The notes beneath the pieces are model-generated. The model searched no databases. It was not told the origin of the DNA and saw only the letters and a list, made by a program, of their open reading frames with translations. From Wurfbainia villosa (lineage: Eukaryota; Streptophyta; Magnoliopsida; Zingiberales; Zingiberaceae): a stretch of DNA of 64,000 nt. The DNA lies in NCBI GenBank assembly GCA_025175895.1, contig CM045991.1, positions 81,021,174 through 81,085,173 on the forward strand, written 5' to 3'. Each line of letters opens with the position of its first letter. Position 1 is the first letter of the stretch. The position numbers and the translations under genes are program-made. Of the stretch, positions 1 to 12,163 are shown piece after piece.

Positions 1-1
1 C

Positions 2-2041
2 AGAATACCTACCAAGGTAGTCTCAACCACTCCATATGAGATATGGAATGGTAAGAAACCTCATGTATCTTACTTGAAGATATGGGGTTGTCCTGCTTAT
101 GTGAAGCGAACTGTATCAGACAAACTGGATGCTAAGTCTGATAAATGTCTATTTATTGGATACCCTAAGGAAACAAGGGGTTACCAATTCTATCATCCTG
201 TGGAACAAAAGGTGTTTGTTTCAAGGCATGCTGTGTTTTTAGAGAAAGAGTTTCTCTTGCAAGAAAACAGTGGGAGTGTCGTCGAGCTTGAGGAGGCTCG
301 AGAGACTCAAATAGACATTAATGAGATACCTGGTGAAGCACAACAGCCGACAACTCATAGTGATGAGCAATCGGCTGGACCTATTGTAACACCACATCTT
401 CGTAGATCTGGTAGAACACGCAATATTCCTGAGAGATATGGATTTCTCGTAAGCGAATCGAACGACGTGTTACTCATTGATGATGAGGAGCCTACCAGTT
501 ATGAAGAAGTGCTGACAAGTTCAGAAAGGGATAAGTGGCTTGGTGCCATGAAGTCGGAAATGGATTCCATGTACGAAAACCAAGTTTGGAACTTGGTTGA
601 CCCACCTGAAGGCATAAAGCCTATAGGGTGCAAGTGGGTTTTCAAGAAGAAAACCGACATGGATGGTAATGTGATTACCTATAAGGCTAGATTGGTGGCG
701 AAAGGATATCGTCAAAAGCAAGGTGTTGATTATGACGAAACCTATTCGCCTGTAGCTATGCTTAAATCCATTCGGATGCTCCTGGCCATAGCAGCTCATT
801 ATGATTATGAGATATGGCAGATGGATGTGAAAACAGCTTTCCTTAATAGAAACTTGCTCGAGGACGTGTATATGATACAGCCTGAGGGTTTCACATCGGT
901 TGATAAAACCAAGGTATGCAAGTTGCGACGATCCATTTATGGATTGAAGCAAGCATCCAGAGTTTGGAATATCCGCTTTTGATGAGACGATCAAAAAGTT
1001 TGATTTCTCACAAAATCCAGACGAACCTTGTGTGTACAAGAAGGTTAGTGGGAGTGCAGTCGTGTTCCTAGTATTGTATGTCGATGACATATTACTTATA
1101 GGAAACGATGTGTCAATCTTACAGTCAGTTAAGGTTTGGTTATCCAAGACATTCTCCATGAAAGACCTGGGAGAAGCAACCTACATCCTTGGGATTAAGA
1201 TCTATAGAGATAGATCGAAACGGTTGCTTGGTCTTTCGCAGTCTACATATATAGACCGAGTGCTAAAGAGGTTTAGCATGTCGGAATCCAAGAAAGGTTA
1301 TCTGCCCATCAGGCATGGGGTATACCTTTCGAAGTCTATGTGTCTGCGCACAGAAAACGAGAGGATTTGCATGAGTAAGATTCCCTATGCATCCGCAATA
1401 GGATCTATCATGTATGCTATGTTATGTACGAGGCCCGATGTATCGTATGCTCTGAGTGTCACGGCGAGATACGATCGATCGAGAATGGATCATTGGTATT
1501 AAGGCGATCCTTAAGTACTTGAGAAGAACTAAGGATGTGTTCCTAATATATGGAGAAGGGGACATGGTGATATGCGGGTATCTGAGATGCGACTTCGAGA
1601 ACAAGGATGATTCGGTCTCGATGCGGATCGTGTTCACCTTGAATGGGGCGCGATGAGTTGGAAAAGTTCCAAACAAGAGTAGCGGATTCTACCACGAGGC
1701 GAGAATATATTGCGGCTTGAGCGGCGAAAGGAAGCGGTTTGGATCAAGTTCGTTCATGAACTTGGTGTGATTCCGGCCATTGTTGAAGCAATACCGGGTC
1801 TCTGCGACAACAATGGAGCAATTGCCGCTGAGCGAAAGAGCCAAGGTCTCATCAACGATCCAAACATGTGCTTCGCCGCTATCATCTTATCAGAGAGATC
1901 ATCGGTAGGAACGAAATACAAATCGAGAAAATTCCAACTGAAAGGAACTTAGCGGATCCTTTGACTAAAGCATTACCTCAAAGTAAGTTTGAGGGTCATG
2001 TTAGTGCTTATGGTATTGGATACCGTAGCGATTGGCATTAG
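2..2041 (+). pseudogene. Ty1/copia pol, 3' part (integrase C-terminus, RT, RNase H), broken
   Basis: This is the downstream end of a copia polyprotein; the gag, protease and catalytic integrase parts lie left of the window. The frame is open from base 2 to about 980 and starts in the integrase C-terminal region (KIWGCPAYVK, then a GYPKETRGY motif). The reverse transcriptase follows with KARLVAKGY, QMDVKTAFLN and SIYGLKQAS. A frameshift near 975 moves the rest to another frame, where the catalytic YVDD lies at 1077-1088. A further frameshift near 1490 and more in the RNase H part scatter that domain over several frames. The final block reads ADPLTKALPQ and stops at TAG 2039-2041, just before the polypurine tract. 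It is a dead copy. The copia assignment is secure; I did not settle the lineage. Confidence 0.93.
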
Positions 2042-2055
2042 GCCAAGTGGGAGTC
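2042..2055 (+). other. Polypurine tract of the left copia element
   Basis: The short purine-rich stretch AAGTGGGAG lies between the pol stop codon and the TGTTA start of the LTR. This is where second-strand primer should sit. The same AAGTGGGAG core, reversed, precedes the 3' LTR of element S at 26264. Confidence 0.8.
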
Positions 2056-4208
2056 TGTTAGTAATATATGAGAGATGTCCTAAGGCAATCGCCTTATGTA
2101 TGAACCATTTATATGATAAATGAAGATTCACCATTTGAGTATACATGTTTTATGTATTTGATTGGATCTTAAACTCATTTACTGAATGTCCACGATACGA
2201 TTCACAGCATGAGAGAATTTGTGATTGGATCACAACTAGTGAGTATCTCTACATGTGTAATTGTGATGTATCGGAATTATCCCTAGTCGATGAATTGATG
2301 GATCTGGACACCATCAATTCTGTTGAGACTAGCACGAGGTATACTCCTTGGTGTATCCAAGCAGCTGATTCTCACTGGCTGGAGACATAGTGATGTCCGG
2401 AGTTAATCATGGATGCTAGATATGTCAATGAAGTTCTTACTGTGGCTTAAGTGCGATGTTCCTTTGACTTGCGGTATTCAAGTCATCTTGATCATGGAGA
2501 CTTATGCTTTGACATCTTAAGCAAACATCTCCGAGGAGATGTGGACCCGGGATGATTGGGTATAAGTCAAGTGATCGAAGGTGTTTGAATAGCCTATAAA
2601 GGATTCACCACTCCTTGCGAGGAGATGTATACCCATGGCCTCTCGTCGGATTGTTACTAAAGTCTTTGGCCAAAGCATTACATGTTTAGAGTAAGGTACT
2701 CTTCAATACATGTGGAGTAACTAGAATCCGTAGGACGAGGAAATGATACTTGGGCTAGGTGTGACGTAGTCAGCCTAGTGGGGACTGACACAATAGACCA
2801 TGTCCTGAACCAAGTGGGTATAAGATGATTGAAGGGAATGGGGCATGATTCATTCGAGCTACTGAAGGGTTTCAGAAATAGTTCTGGATCAACCGTTGAT
2901 CTTTTCGGTTAATTGGGGATCATGATGTACTACTAGGTGCCACTCATGATCGTTCTATAATTAATGGTTAATTATAGACGGCCAACATAAACCGAGAACC
3001 TATTTGGTCACATGCACAACGAGTGTAATCCAAAGGATTTAAAACGAGCTTGAGAATGGGATTCTCAGACCGAGAGAAACTATGTTTGGTTGGACCAAAC
3101 ATAAAGCGAGCATGAAAATGCAATGGAAGCGTGGATCTGTGATGTCTTATGAAGACATAATGGATGGACCAAAATGGTTTGGTTCTAATCCAATGGATGA
3201 GAATAAACCAAAGGGTTTGGTTTATATTAAACGAATGAACCAAAGGTTGGTTCGGTTCGTTTTAACTTAAAATAAACCATCATGGTTTGGTTTATTTTAA
3301 CTTATCTTAATGGAGCGGGTTAACGGGCTTTATGGATATGATCCATTAACCATTAAGAGAATTAGTTCTCTATAAAAGTGGGCTTAAGGGATTGTTAAAC
3401 CCTAACTAATCCAAACCCTAGCCCCCCCTTGAGTTGTCGCCCACTCCTTGGAGGAGTTAATCGGCGCCAACCCTAAAGCTGTCGCCGCCCAGCTTTGTGC
3501 CGCCGTCCAAGACCCTTGCCGGCGTCCAAGCTCCAGCCGGTGAACCTCCGGCGACCCTCCGGTGATCTCCTATAGGTTCGGCATCAAGGTGAGCTTTTTC
3601 TCTCCTTGTTTTGGCCGGCGCCTACTCCTCCACCAAGCTGTCCAGTTTTCTGGACAGCTTCTCCTCCTCTCGTCGGAGCGTCATTTGGACGACGGTTAGT
3701 GCTCCGACAGCGGCTAACTTACCGGGGATTTGATCTCCGGTAATCCTCTGAGGTGGAGGACGAAGGATTCGTCAAACGGTTGACGAACACCTCTCCGGAG
3801 AAGCGAGTTTTGAGAACTCGTTTTGGATCCGAATTTGGATTCGGATCGTGATCATCTCTCGATCACGTCGTCTTCAACACGAGGCTAGTAACCCGTACGA
3901 AGACGAAGCTCGTGACTTAGCGAAGTCATCCCGAGGAGCTCGGCGTGGATACGGATAGAGACGATTCTTACGAGGATCGTTCCGGTTGATGCCGTTCCCG
4001 CTACACGTCATACGGAAGGTATAACGTAGTTTAATTTCCTTTTATTGCAAATTTTAATTTACGGTTATGTCTACACTTGTTGTAATAGCATGCGTGTGTT
4101 GTGTGTGTTGTAATAAATATAGATTTATTAATTTTAATTGCTTCCGCTGTGCTCATGTTTACGAAACATGATCGAACACACACACGCCGCGGTGCCGGAA
4201 ACCCAACA
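2056..4208 (+). repeat. 3' LTR of the left copia element (about 2.15 kb)
   Basis: The LTR begins TGTTA right after the polypurine tract and ends CCAACA. What follows at 4209 matches the gag region of the F family (compare 57060-57200), so this is the right edge of an element inserted into F-prime. The expected target duplication is GCTTG at 4209-4213, but its partner is outside the window. A TATA box is at 3371. Much of the U3 part, about 2080-2650, is clearly similar to the LTR at 7877-9667 read in the opposite direction. Confidence 0.88.
3371..3377 (+). promoter_or_regulatory. TATA box in LTR of the left copia element
   Basis: TATAAAA follows TTCTC and precedes a C-rich leader about 840 bp before the LTR end. 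Its position fits a U3/R border. Transcription itself cannot be judged from sequence. Confidence 0.55.
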
Positions 4209-5571
4209 GCTTGTGACGCAAACCTTTCCTCCTAGATGGTTCTTGCCTCTTACATCCTAGGTTTTGACTCCTAGACCCTTGAATTTGATTTTGCATATTT
4301 CTAAGGGTATTCTCCATCTTCTCAAGTTTTGATCTTAAAACTTGATTTTCAAATTCTAATTGCTCAAATTTTGTGGGCCCATTGTTTCTTTGAGCATTTT
4401 TCCCTTCCTAGACATATGTCTAGAATTCTTGGAGTTAAAACCTAGATGACCTTCTATCTTCCTAATACTTGCCTTAGGTTGAATATTTCTAGGGACATTA
4501 GTCCCAAATTTCTCCTTAGTTCTAAGGTTACAACTCTTAGCACCTAAACAAAAATATTTGTTATTCCTAGCATGCTTTTCATAAACAATAGCAAGAGTGT
4601 TTAAATTATTTCTAGCATGCTTTTTAACATTAAAATTTGAAGATGCATTATTGAATTTTACCTTAGGGTTTGCTTTAGAAGCTCCCCCTATATGATGCTC
4701 CTTCTTACCCTTTCTTCCTCCTAGGGCATTGACTTCTATAGTGCCCCTTTTGGTTGCATATGAAGCACACCACGTGCTCCTTGCTTTTAATTGTTGGGGC
4801 ACCAACATCCTTGACCTTTAGCACCGGTAGAGTCTTCTTGACTTTCTTAGGACACTTGCTCTTGTAGTGTCCATTTTCCCTACACTCAAAGCATACAATA
4901 TGATTTTTATTTTTGATTGAAATGCTTGAGTTACCTAGAGTGGTGGTAGAGGCCTCTTGAGCGTGTTCATCACTTCTCATGGAGGTAGAAGCTTCCTCTT
5001 GCTCTTGCTCTTGCTCCGGCACTCTAATCTCCTCCCCCTCAATCCTAGAGGTGGAGGCTTCCTCAAATTCTTCTTCTACCTTGGATGTTGATGACCTCTC
5101 AACCTTCAAATCCTCACATTCTTGTGAGGAAGATAAACTTGCTTCTTCGGTCTCCTCCTCTTCTTGAGCCGATGAACATTCTTCGGCTTCTTGTGATTGT
5201 TCTTCACTTGAAGCCGGTGATGGTCCTTCATGGAGCTTTGCCAACTTGCTCTAAAGCTCCTTGACATCTTGATATTCGCCTAGTGTAGATAAAATATCAT
5301 TAGGTATCAAACCTTCTAAAAGTTTTGTTACTTTAACTTCAGTCTTGAACTTTAGGCGTTGATCTTGAGTCCACTTCTTTAGTTTGAGGACATCTTCCTT
5401 CTTATCCCTAGGGAGTTCGAAGCCTTTCATCAATGTGGCCCATTCTTCAAAATCCCTCAACATGATGAAGTCTTCAATCCTTCGCCTCCATTGATTGAAG
5501 CCTTCTCGTCCATAGAGCGTATATGGAATCGGCTTGTTGATGTTCCATCCCAACTTTTCTTCAAATTCCAT
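4209..5571 (-). pseudogene. Gag of F-prime, two zinc knuckles, broken
   Basis: Gag is the nucleocapsid/particle protein of a copia-type retroelement. The likely ATG is at 5571-5569 and begins MEFEEKLGWNINK, shortly after the primer site. The N-terminal half has the copia Gag fold signature (FNQWRRRIEDFI, LIPNDILSTLGEY). A glutamate/serine-rich low-complexity linker follows (about 4930-5230). Two CCHC knuckles come next: CFECRENGHYKSKC (about 4855-4895) and CFICNQKGHYRSQC (about 4725-4771). A TAG at 5253-5251 stands where related copies have Trp. The knuckle frame stops at 4705, and the C-terminal part continues in another frame to about 4356, so there is also a frameshift. The copia insertion at 4208/4209 removes the C-terminus. 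Confidence 0.85.
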
Positions 5572-5625
5572 CTTGACCTCTAGTGCATTTTCTCCTTGGC
5601 GGTTAGTCCAAATGAAGAGTGGCCT

Positions 5626-5640
5626 CGCTCTGATACTAAT
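5626..5640 (-). other. Primer-binding site of F-prime (initiator tRNA-Met)
   Basis: On the minus strand, TTAGTATCAGAGC lies next to the LTR end. It is the usual copia TGGTATCAGAGC with a few changes. Confidence 0.8.
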
Positions 5641-7324
5641 TGTAGGAACGTTGGTGACCGCTAGAGGGGGTGAATAGCGTGTTCGTTCCTTGATGGATTT
5701 CGATCGCGTGCTTAATACAAAACTTATTTTGTGCAGCGAAAATAAAGATAATAAAGCAATAACAAAATATACAAGCAAACAACACCAAGAATAACGTGGT
5801 TCGAAACCTTAGGGTTCCTACTCCACGGATTGAGCTCGAATGAGCTCTAGTGATGCAAATATCACCACTAATCACAATACTCCTTCTCGACAACAAGTCG
5901 GAGGCAGAGAAACCTCTTACAATGATTACAAAAGTAATACAATAAATAAACAAGAAAATACAAAAGAAATGCACAAAACACACAAAGAAAACTTTACAAA
6001 TACGCTTTGGATGCTTGCTTGTTTGATTGCATGAACTGTGCTTGAAGACTCAGATTTGCACTAGAAAATCACCTCAAAAATGTCAAAGAAATCACTGCTG
6101 AAATCCCTCCCATCAAGTTCCTTTTAAGCCTCCTCACGACCTGGATTTCCGCCTGACAGTCGACTGCCATAAGGCCCCAGTTGACTGCCAACAGTATCGT
6201 TGTCTCACAATGGACTTAATCCACGTCAATATTCAAGCCAACGGATACACTGGCAGTCGACTGCCATTCCCCAATAGTCGACTCACAGTATGGTGGTGAC
6301 GATCGATTATCGAGAATTACATTCCCATAACCTCGACCCGTGATGAAGCGCCATCTATGGCGATCGACTATCGTAACCATCGATTCGCCCAATATTGGCG
6401 GTCATTGTCGAACCATTTCTCTGTCGAACACGGTCGACTCACGAGCAATTCGGTGGTCATAATCCCGATGATCGCCAAGAGTCAACTCGACTGTCAAGTG
6501 TCAAAACACTTGACCAATCGACTGGTCCAAAGTCCGAGTCAACTAATAACCTCAACCATGAGGTTTAACCCTAAGTATGATGCCCTCATACTTGCTAGAC
6601 CACCCTTAGCCTAGACCTAAGCTTTCTAGTCACCTCCGTAAGCCTCATGCCTATCGGATCCCTCCAAGTCATTGATGACTTCTTCATCCATACGTTAGCC
6701 TTCAGGTGCTTCCATTGACTATTGTCAAGTTAAGTTAGTCTATATCGCTAAGGCACATTGGGCTTACGTTGCCAAAACTATCGCTTGGACTTTATATCGC
6801 CAACCATTGGACTTATGTTTCCAAGACTCCCGCTTGGACTTTACGCCACCAATATCAACCCTTGGACTTCCCTTGCCAACCCATATTGGACTTTCCATTT
6901 GCCAAGACTCAAGCTTGGACTTTCCCTTGCCAAGACCCATGCTTGGACTTTCTATGCCAACCCATGTTGGACTTTCCAATTGCCAAGACTCAAAAAAATG
7001 TGGAACCACCACATTAGTGACCTCCCACCACTGTCAAGACCCAAGCTTGGACTTTCCCTTGCCAAGACCCATGCTTGGACTTTCCATGCCAACCCATGTT
7101 GGACTTTCCAATTACTAAGACTCAAGCTTGGACTTTCCATGCCAAGTACCCATGACTTGGACTTTCCCATTGCCAAGTGTCCCACTTGGAATTTCCATTC
7201 TAAGTATTCAAGACTTGGACTTTCCCATGACAATCACATTGTCATACATTTTTTCGAACATCAAAATACTGCTCGAGTCAAACTCGAGTCTGGTCAATCG
7301 TGACCTAGGACAATTGAACCAACA
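5641..7324 (-). repeat. 5' LTR of F-prime
   Basis: In plus orientation it runs from TGTAGGAACG to CCAACA, 1684 bp. It carries the C/G-rich end motif (5660-5680), GTCGAC-like repeats at about 6160-6540, and a minisatellite of about 30-bp units at its far (U3) end. It is colinear with the F LTR at 58485-61883 once solo LTR H is removed. Confidence 0.88.
6770..7230. repeat. Minisatellite with CCAAG/CTTGG units in the F-prime LTR
   Basis: Units of about 30 bp follow the pattern GCCAAGACYCATGCTTGGAC plus a short TTTCC linker. Each unit contains an inverted pair CCAAG and CTTGG and so could form a small hairpin. Because the LTR is on the minus strand, the array lies in U3, upstream of the transcription start. 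Related arrays occur at 33520-33830 and 61420-61750. Confidence 0.85.
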
Positions 7325-7863
7325 CTTACTATATAAAATAAACATCGAATCTCATATGAATTGAACATGCTCAATGTCATGCTAGGCTTGGAGAGAGTCC
7401 AACAATCCAAACATGAAAAAGAACTCTGGTTCAACAATATTAATGGAAGGTGTTAGCCCTAATATTTGCATGAGGGATTTCAGGTTATACATGGTCTCAT
7501 CTATAACAGGAAATAAACCTAAATATGGAAAAACGAAGGTCACATTAGGAAATAAATTTTTTGATGTGAAAATGAGCCGAACAAATGATGCACATGCCGT
7601 TATAAGAATTATACGCGAATCACGCAATCTATTCGCAATGCATGGCTAGTCTATGCTTAGGCTCTAATGATGCGGGCAACACCTTCGGTGTTTCTAGGCG
7701 CATCCTCGGTATTCCCTTTTTCGATTACAAACATATCCTATATGTAAAATCATACATACTCTAATCTATCAAATATAAAAACATCGCACAGGTATATTAA
7801 AACATCAAACATGCTTTAAATATTCTCCTACAACATGCGATCTATGCCAAACAAACAAGGTGA

Positions 7864-7876
7864 CTCTGATACCACT
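7864..7876 (-). other. Primer-binding site of G (initiator tRNA-Met)
   Basis: The minus strand reads AGTGGTATCAGAG immediately next to the LTR end, the standard copia primer site. Confidence 0.8.
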
Positions 7877-9667
7877 TGTTGGAGATTCCGGGATCATGCG
7901 CAGTAGAATAAAGTGAATAAAATAATTTTTATTACATCCTAGACATCCCCTGGGGGCCAGGAAAACTTGTTTTGGCATAATCACATGAAAATATACAAAA
8001 GGAGAAGGAGTTATGCCTTCGAGTTTCTTTCGAATCCGTCAAAACCACAAGCAAGACCAACGAACCTTGCCTCTATTAGTATCCACACTGGGATCACCTG
8101 AGACAACTCCTAGAGCAGCAAACCATTGTCTCCGATTGGTGCTAGTCAACCGACGGAGACAAGAGAAGAAGAGAGAGGAAGACGACTATCAAGGAAGAAA
8201 ACCCTAAGGAAAAACTCTATCTCCAAAGATTATCAAGGGATCTATTTATAGATCTCTTGATTAGGTCATCTTAGGAGGCTTAAACGGAACCTATCTTACC
8301 ATAATTATCCAATAATTAATGTAAGAACAACACAGGAAATTTTCATAAGAGAAATCTCCAAAAACGGTGGAACTGCGACACGACCGTGTGTCTTACACAT
8401 GGCCACCCGTGCCAGGACACATGATCAGCCGTGTGTCCTTCTGGGCACAACCCAGGTTTTGGACGTTTTTGGCCAGAGCCAAGCACGACCCGTGCTTGGT
8501 TAGGCACGGTCATGTGAAGATTTGTATAGTCCGTTTGAGTTTGTTTAGGTGCGATATGGTCGTGCTAAGTCCGACAAGGCTATAAGAGGTTCCTTAGCCT
8601 CCGTTTCACACCCCCCCTTGGCCTGATCCAACTAGATATATCCTCTCTCATTGAGAATCTTAGTCTTAGACTTGTTTTACATCTCAATATCACCCCTAGT
8701 GCGTATGACCCAATAGGTTTCCGATTATGTTGGTCATTCATAATTAACCCCCTTAATTATGAATAGATCATGAGATTGACATGTTTGCTCTGGCCAGAGA
8801 CTTCTGAGTTAGTTTCCTTGTCCAGTACTTGCTAGGCTGACTACGTCACACCTGTCCCAAGTTAATTTCCTTGTCCTGTGGATTCAAGTTACTTCTACAT
8901 GTTCCCTAAAAGACCATATTCTTAACATGTTTGCTCTAGCCAGAGACTTCTGAGTAACAATCCCGTCAAGAGGCCTAGGGTATACATCCCCTTTATCAGG
9001 AGTGGTGAATCCTCTATGGGTTGTTCAAACACCTTCGATCACTTTGTCTTATACCCAATCATCCTGGAGTTACACCTCATATTGAGATGGTTGCAAAGAA
9101 GTCAAAGTATAAGGTGTCATGACAAAGATGACTTAAATACCTCAAGTCTAAGGAATCTCGCACTCAAGCTGTAATGAGATCTTCAACGACATATAGAACC
9201 ATATGAAGTCACATAGCATATCACTCCAATGAAATAGTTACCATAACTAGCATCCATATGTTAACTCTCAACATCCCTATGCTTTCATTCAGTGAGTACC
9301 GAATGTTTGGATAAAATAAGAAGCATAACATGTGCTAGTCTCACAGAATTGATGATGTCCAATCTCATCAATTCATCGACTAGGGATAGTTTCAATAATT
9401 ACATAATTACATATGATAAGATACCCACTAATTGTGATCCAATCACAATTTCTTTCATGCCATGCATTGTATTGTGGACTTCAATACATGAGTTTAAGAT
9501 CTAATCAAATACATAAATAATGTATACTCAAATAGTGAATTTTATTAATAACTTCTAAGGCAATTGTCTTAGGACACCACTCAATTACATCAATTAAAAC
9601 ACATAATTCCTAACTTTAACTATGATTTATACATCAAAACTAAGGAGTGATGCTCCCTGCATCAACA
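7877..9667 (-). repeat. LTR of remnant G
   Basis: In plus orientation it starts TGTTGGAG and ends ATCAACA, 1791 bp. A minus-strand TATAAATA lies at 8243-8250. A palindromic ACACGACCGTGTG-type cluster lies at about 8378-8440. From about 9000 to 9570 it is similar, in reverse orientation, to 2080-2650 of the left copia LTR, including the stretch about CAATCATCC and the TTGATGAATT block, so the two families are related. Confidence 0.75.
8243..8250 (-). promoter_or_regulatory. TATA box in G LTR
   Basis: The minus strand reads TATAAATA, about 370 bp from the primer-site end of the LTR, a normal position for a U3/R border. Confidence 0.45.
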
Positions 9668-10431
9668 CCCTCCACAGAAAAGAGCACCATCTTCCTTCTA
9701 AGAGTCCCTATCCTTGGTTTGAATCTAAATGCTCCAAGATGACAGGTGACCACTGTCGCTCCTTATCATATCGACTTTAAATTCCTTCTGAATTTCGTCT
9801 ACTTCCTACCACCTCTATTGAAAGCCCCCATTTACATCCTAGTCACACCTAGACATTTTTCTTAGAATAATTAGAAGCTGGATTTCGCTTCCCACTTCAT
9901 CTTTTCTTTTAAAAATATCGAAATACTTCTCTATACCCCTAAACCAATTAAGTCCCAATTCTTTCCGCTTAATCTTAGGCTTTTGTATTGTCTTATCTTA
10001 CTTAACCATTACTCCCTTGGCCTTCCTATTTCACTATTTCTTCCCACTGAATTCATCAGAACTAGGCAATTTTTTTTACTTTCAAGCTAACTCTGACTTC
10101 CAATTTCTAATTGACATTCCTTCTTCACACAAAGACTGAAAAGAACACTACTTTTTTGTACATCCTTCTTCCTCCTTCACCTTTCCCTCTACTTGGCTTC
10201 ATACTCTTTCCCTCACCCCTCTTTGGGCCACTACTAGAATAATAATGAATATCAAATGATCACCTTACTTCTATCAGAAGAACAATTCGATCTAAACAAA
10301 TTACTCACCAAATCAACCCTTGCACTGATCAGAATAGGTTACTCTCCCCCAACCCCAACCCCAACTGATACTTTAGGTATCTCTTTAATAATTGTACTTT
10401 TATTCATTTATATTATTTTCACACTCTTTTT
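9668..10431. other. Unassigned internal sequence of G
   Basis: The minus strand runs into the LTR through CTGTGGAGGG, a plausible polypurine tract. I see no protein motif in either strand; it is probably decayed 3' internal sequence. A small plus ORF at 10256-10456 has no recognisable feature. Confidence 0.4.
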
Positions 10432-11408
10432 TGTTGGGACCGATTTGATGCACTAGAGGAGGAGAGGAGGGGGGGGAGTAAATAGCGGTTTTTCACTTTC
10501 ACTTCGATGGATTGTATGCTTATCTACAATATATTAGTGCGCAGCTGAATATAAAAATAAAATGCACAACAAAAATAAGACAAACACACATAGTCACAAC
10601 ACAAAGATTTATGTGGTTTGGAACCTACAGTTCCTATTCCACGGTGAGCTCTAGTGTTCACACTACTAACAACTCTTCTCCTTCTCAGAAATAATTCGGA
10701 GTTGGAGAAACCTTGTACAATGGAGTTACAACAAAAGTAACAACAAAAACAAGCAAATAAAAGAAGAATGGAATACAAATGTAAAGAAAAAGAAAACTTT
10801 TGATTGCTTACTTGTTGGTTGCCTTTGGAATGCCTTGAAGGTCTAGAAAGCAACAGTGTTACCCCTTCAAATTCCTCAAGAACCGATATCTTCAACCTCC
10901 TTCTCGAGCTCCTTAAAAAGCTGTAACTTGGGCTGATTTTTGCCTTCCAGTCGACTGCTCTTACCCAGCAGTCGAATGGTCATAGTATCGTTGTCTCACA
11001 ATGACTTAATCCATATCAGAAAAAGTCAAAAAGTCGACTGCCCTAACCTCAAAGTCGACTGCTAAACATTCTGTGCCCTGGCCACTTAATTCCAGTCGAT
11101 TACTCAACCCTAGTAGTTGACTGTTAAACCCTAGTAGTCAACTTCCAGAGCCACAGTCAATAGTCGAGCTACAACCGATTACTCTACCAGTCGATAAGGT
11201 CATAACCCCAGTCGACTGCTCGAGTCAAACCAGGCTCCCAAGTATTGTGCACTTGTCCAGTCGACTGGTCCATAACCTCAATTGACTGGTAAACCTCAAA
11301 TATAAGGATTAACTCAAGTATGATCCCCTCAAACTTGATCTACCACCCTTAGTCTAGACCTAAGCCTTCTAGCCACCTCAATCAACCTCACACCCTCAAG
11401 TTCCATCC
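10432..11408 (-). repeat. F-double-prime: F-family LTR, truncated
   Basis: It begins TGTTGGGACCG and has the G-rich end motif (10452-10486), AGTCGACTGC repeats (10950-11290) and then the ACCCTTAGTCTAGACC block typical of F LTRs. It stops abruptly at 11408, where the next F LTR begins. No primer site precedes it, so it was a 3' LTR or solo LTR. The missing end would lie beyond the right edge of the window if F1 was inserted into it. Confidence 0.75.
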
Positions 11409-12163
11409 TGTTGGAACTTCGGTGAGCATTAGAAGGGGGGGGGGGGTGAATGCCATGTTTTTCACGGTTGATGGAATTCGATTGCGCTTGTCTAAAAAAT
11501 GTTAGTACATAGTGGAAATATGAAATATACAATGAAAATAAATACACAAGCACAATCACAAATACAGACGAATATATGTGGTTCGAAATCTTAGGGTTCC
11601 TACTCCATGAGTGAGCTCAATGAGCTCTAGTGATGGACACACCACTAATCAATAACACTCCATCTCGGTGACACACCGGAGGTGGAGACACCTCGTACAA
11701 GTGATTACACAAAGTAATACAATGGATACAAAAAAAATACAAAGATGAAATGTTGTATAAGTAAAGAAAAACACTTTACAAGAAGACTTTGAATGCTTGC
11801 TTTTTGTTGCTTGCAAAGAACCTTGATGGTCTGGATTGCAATAGCAAATCCCCTCCAAATTGCCTCAAAGAACCATGCCAAAATACTCATCCTCGAGCTC
11901 CTTTTAAAGATGCAACTCGGGTTGATTTCTGTCTAGCAGTCAACTGCTCATACCCATCAGTCGATTGCTCCTGTAGCCATTGTCTCACAATGACTCGATC
12001 CACACTGGAAAAACTCTTACAGATACCTCAACAGTCGACTTCCCTTACGTGATCACGCTTGTAGCCGAATGATCAACCGTCTACGTAAGGTTACGAGCTT
12101 GTGACCACATGAATGACCGCCTCCATGGCAATCGACTTCTCAAGGGCATTCGAGGCGCCAGTC
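11409..12163 (-). repeat. F1 3' LTR, piece 1
   Basis: This is the PBS-proximal third of the LTR: TGTTGGAAC start, a 12-base G run at 11435-11446 within the shared end motif, then GTCGAC-type repeats. It ends at the T insertion, with TSD CAGTC at 12159-12163. Confidence 0.85.

Larger units (their letters stand above)
4209..7324 (-). mobile_element. F-prime: gag-only LTR element, 5' part
   Basis: Read on the minus strand, this is a 5' LTR (5641-7324), a primer-binding site, and a gag ORF that is cut at 4209 by the left copia element. The rest lies beyond the left edge of the window. The LTR, gag and order of parts match F1 (58485-61883 and 56883-58422). The right edge is followed by CTTAC (7325-7329), a candidate target duplication whose partner is not in view. 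It sits inside remnant G. Confidence 0.82.
7325..10431 (-). mobile_element. G: old copia-like remnant hosting the F copies
   Basis: Reading on the minus strand, there is internal sequence (10431-9668), an LTR (9667-7877), a tRNA-Met primer site (7876-7864), and then leader sequence down to the F-prime edge. The leader (about 7330-7863) has no convincing coding frame. Two overlapping ORFs at 7382-7649 on opposite strands show nothing recognisable. Because one LTR is flanked by PBS-side and internal-side sequence, this was probably part of a tandem or recombined array. Confidence 0.6.

Noticed and set aside
7382..7649. Overlapping small ORFs on both strands in the G leader
   Set aside because: No recognisable domain, and the region is leader sequence next to a primer site; either frame may be chance.
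9668..10431. Gypsy pol remnant or chromodomain next to the G LTR
   Set aside because: I looked at the minus strand for RT, integrase and chromodomain motifs and found none.
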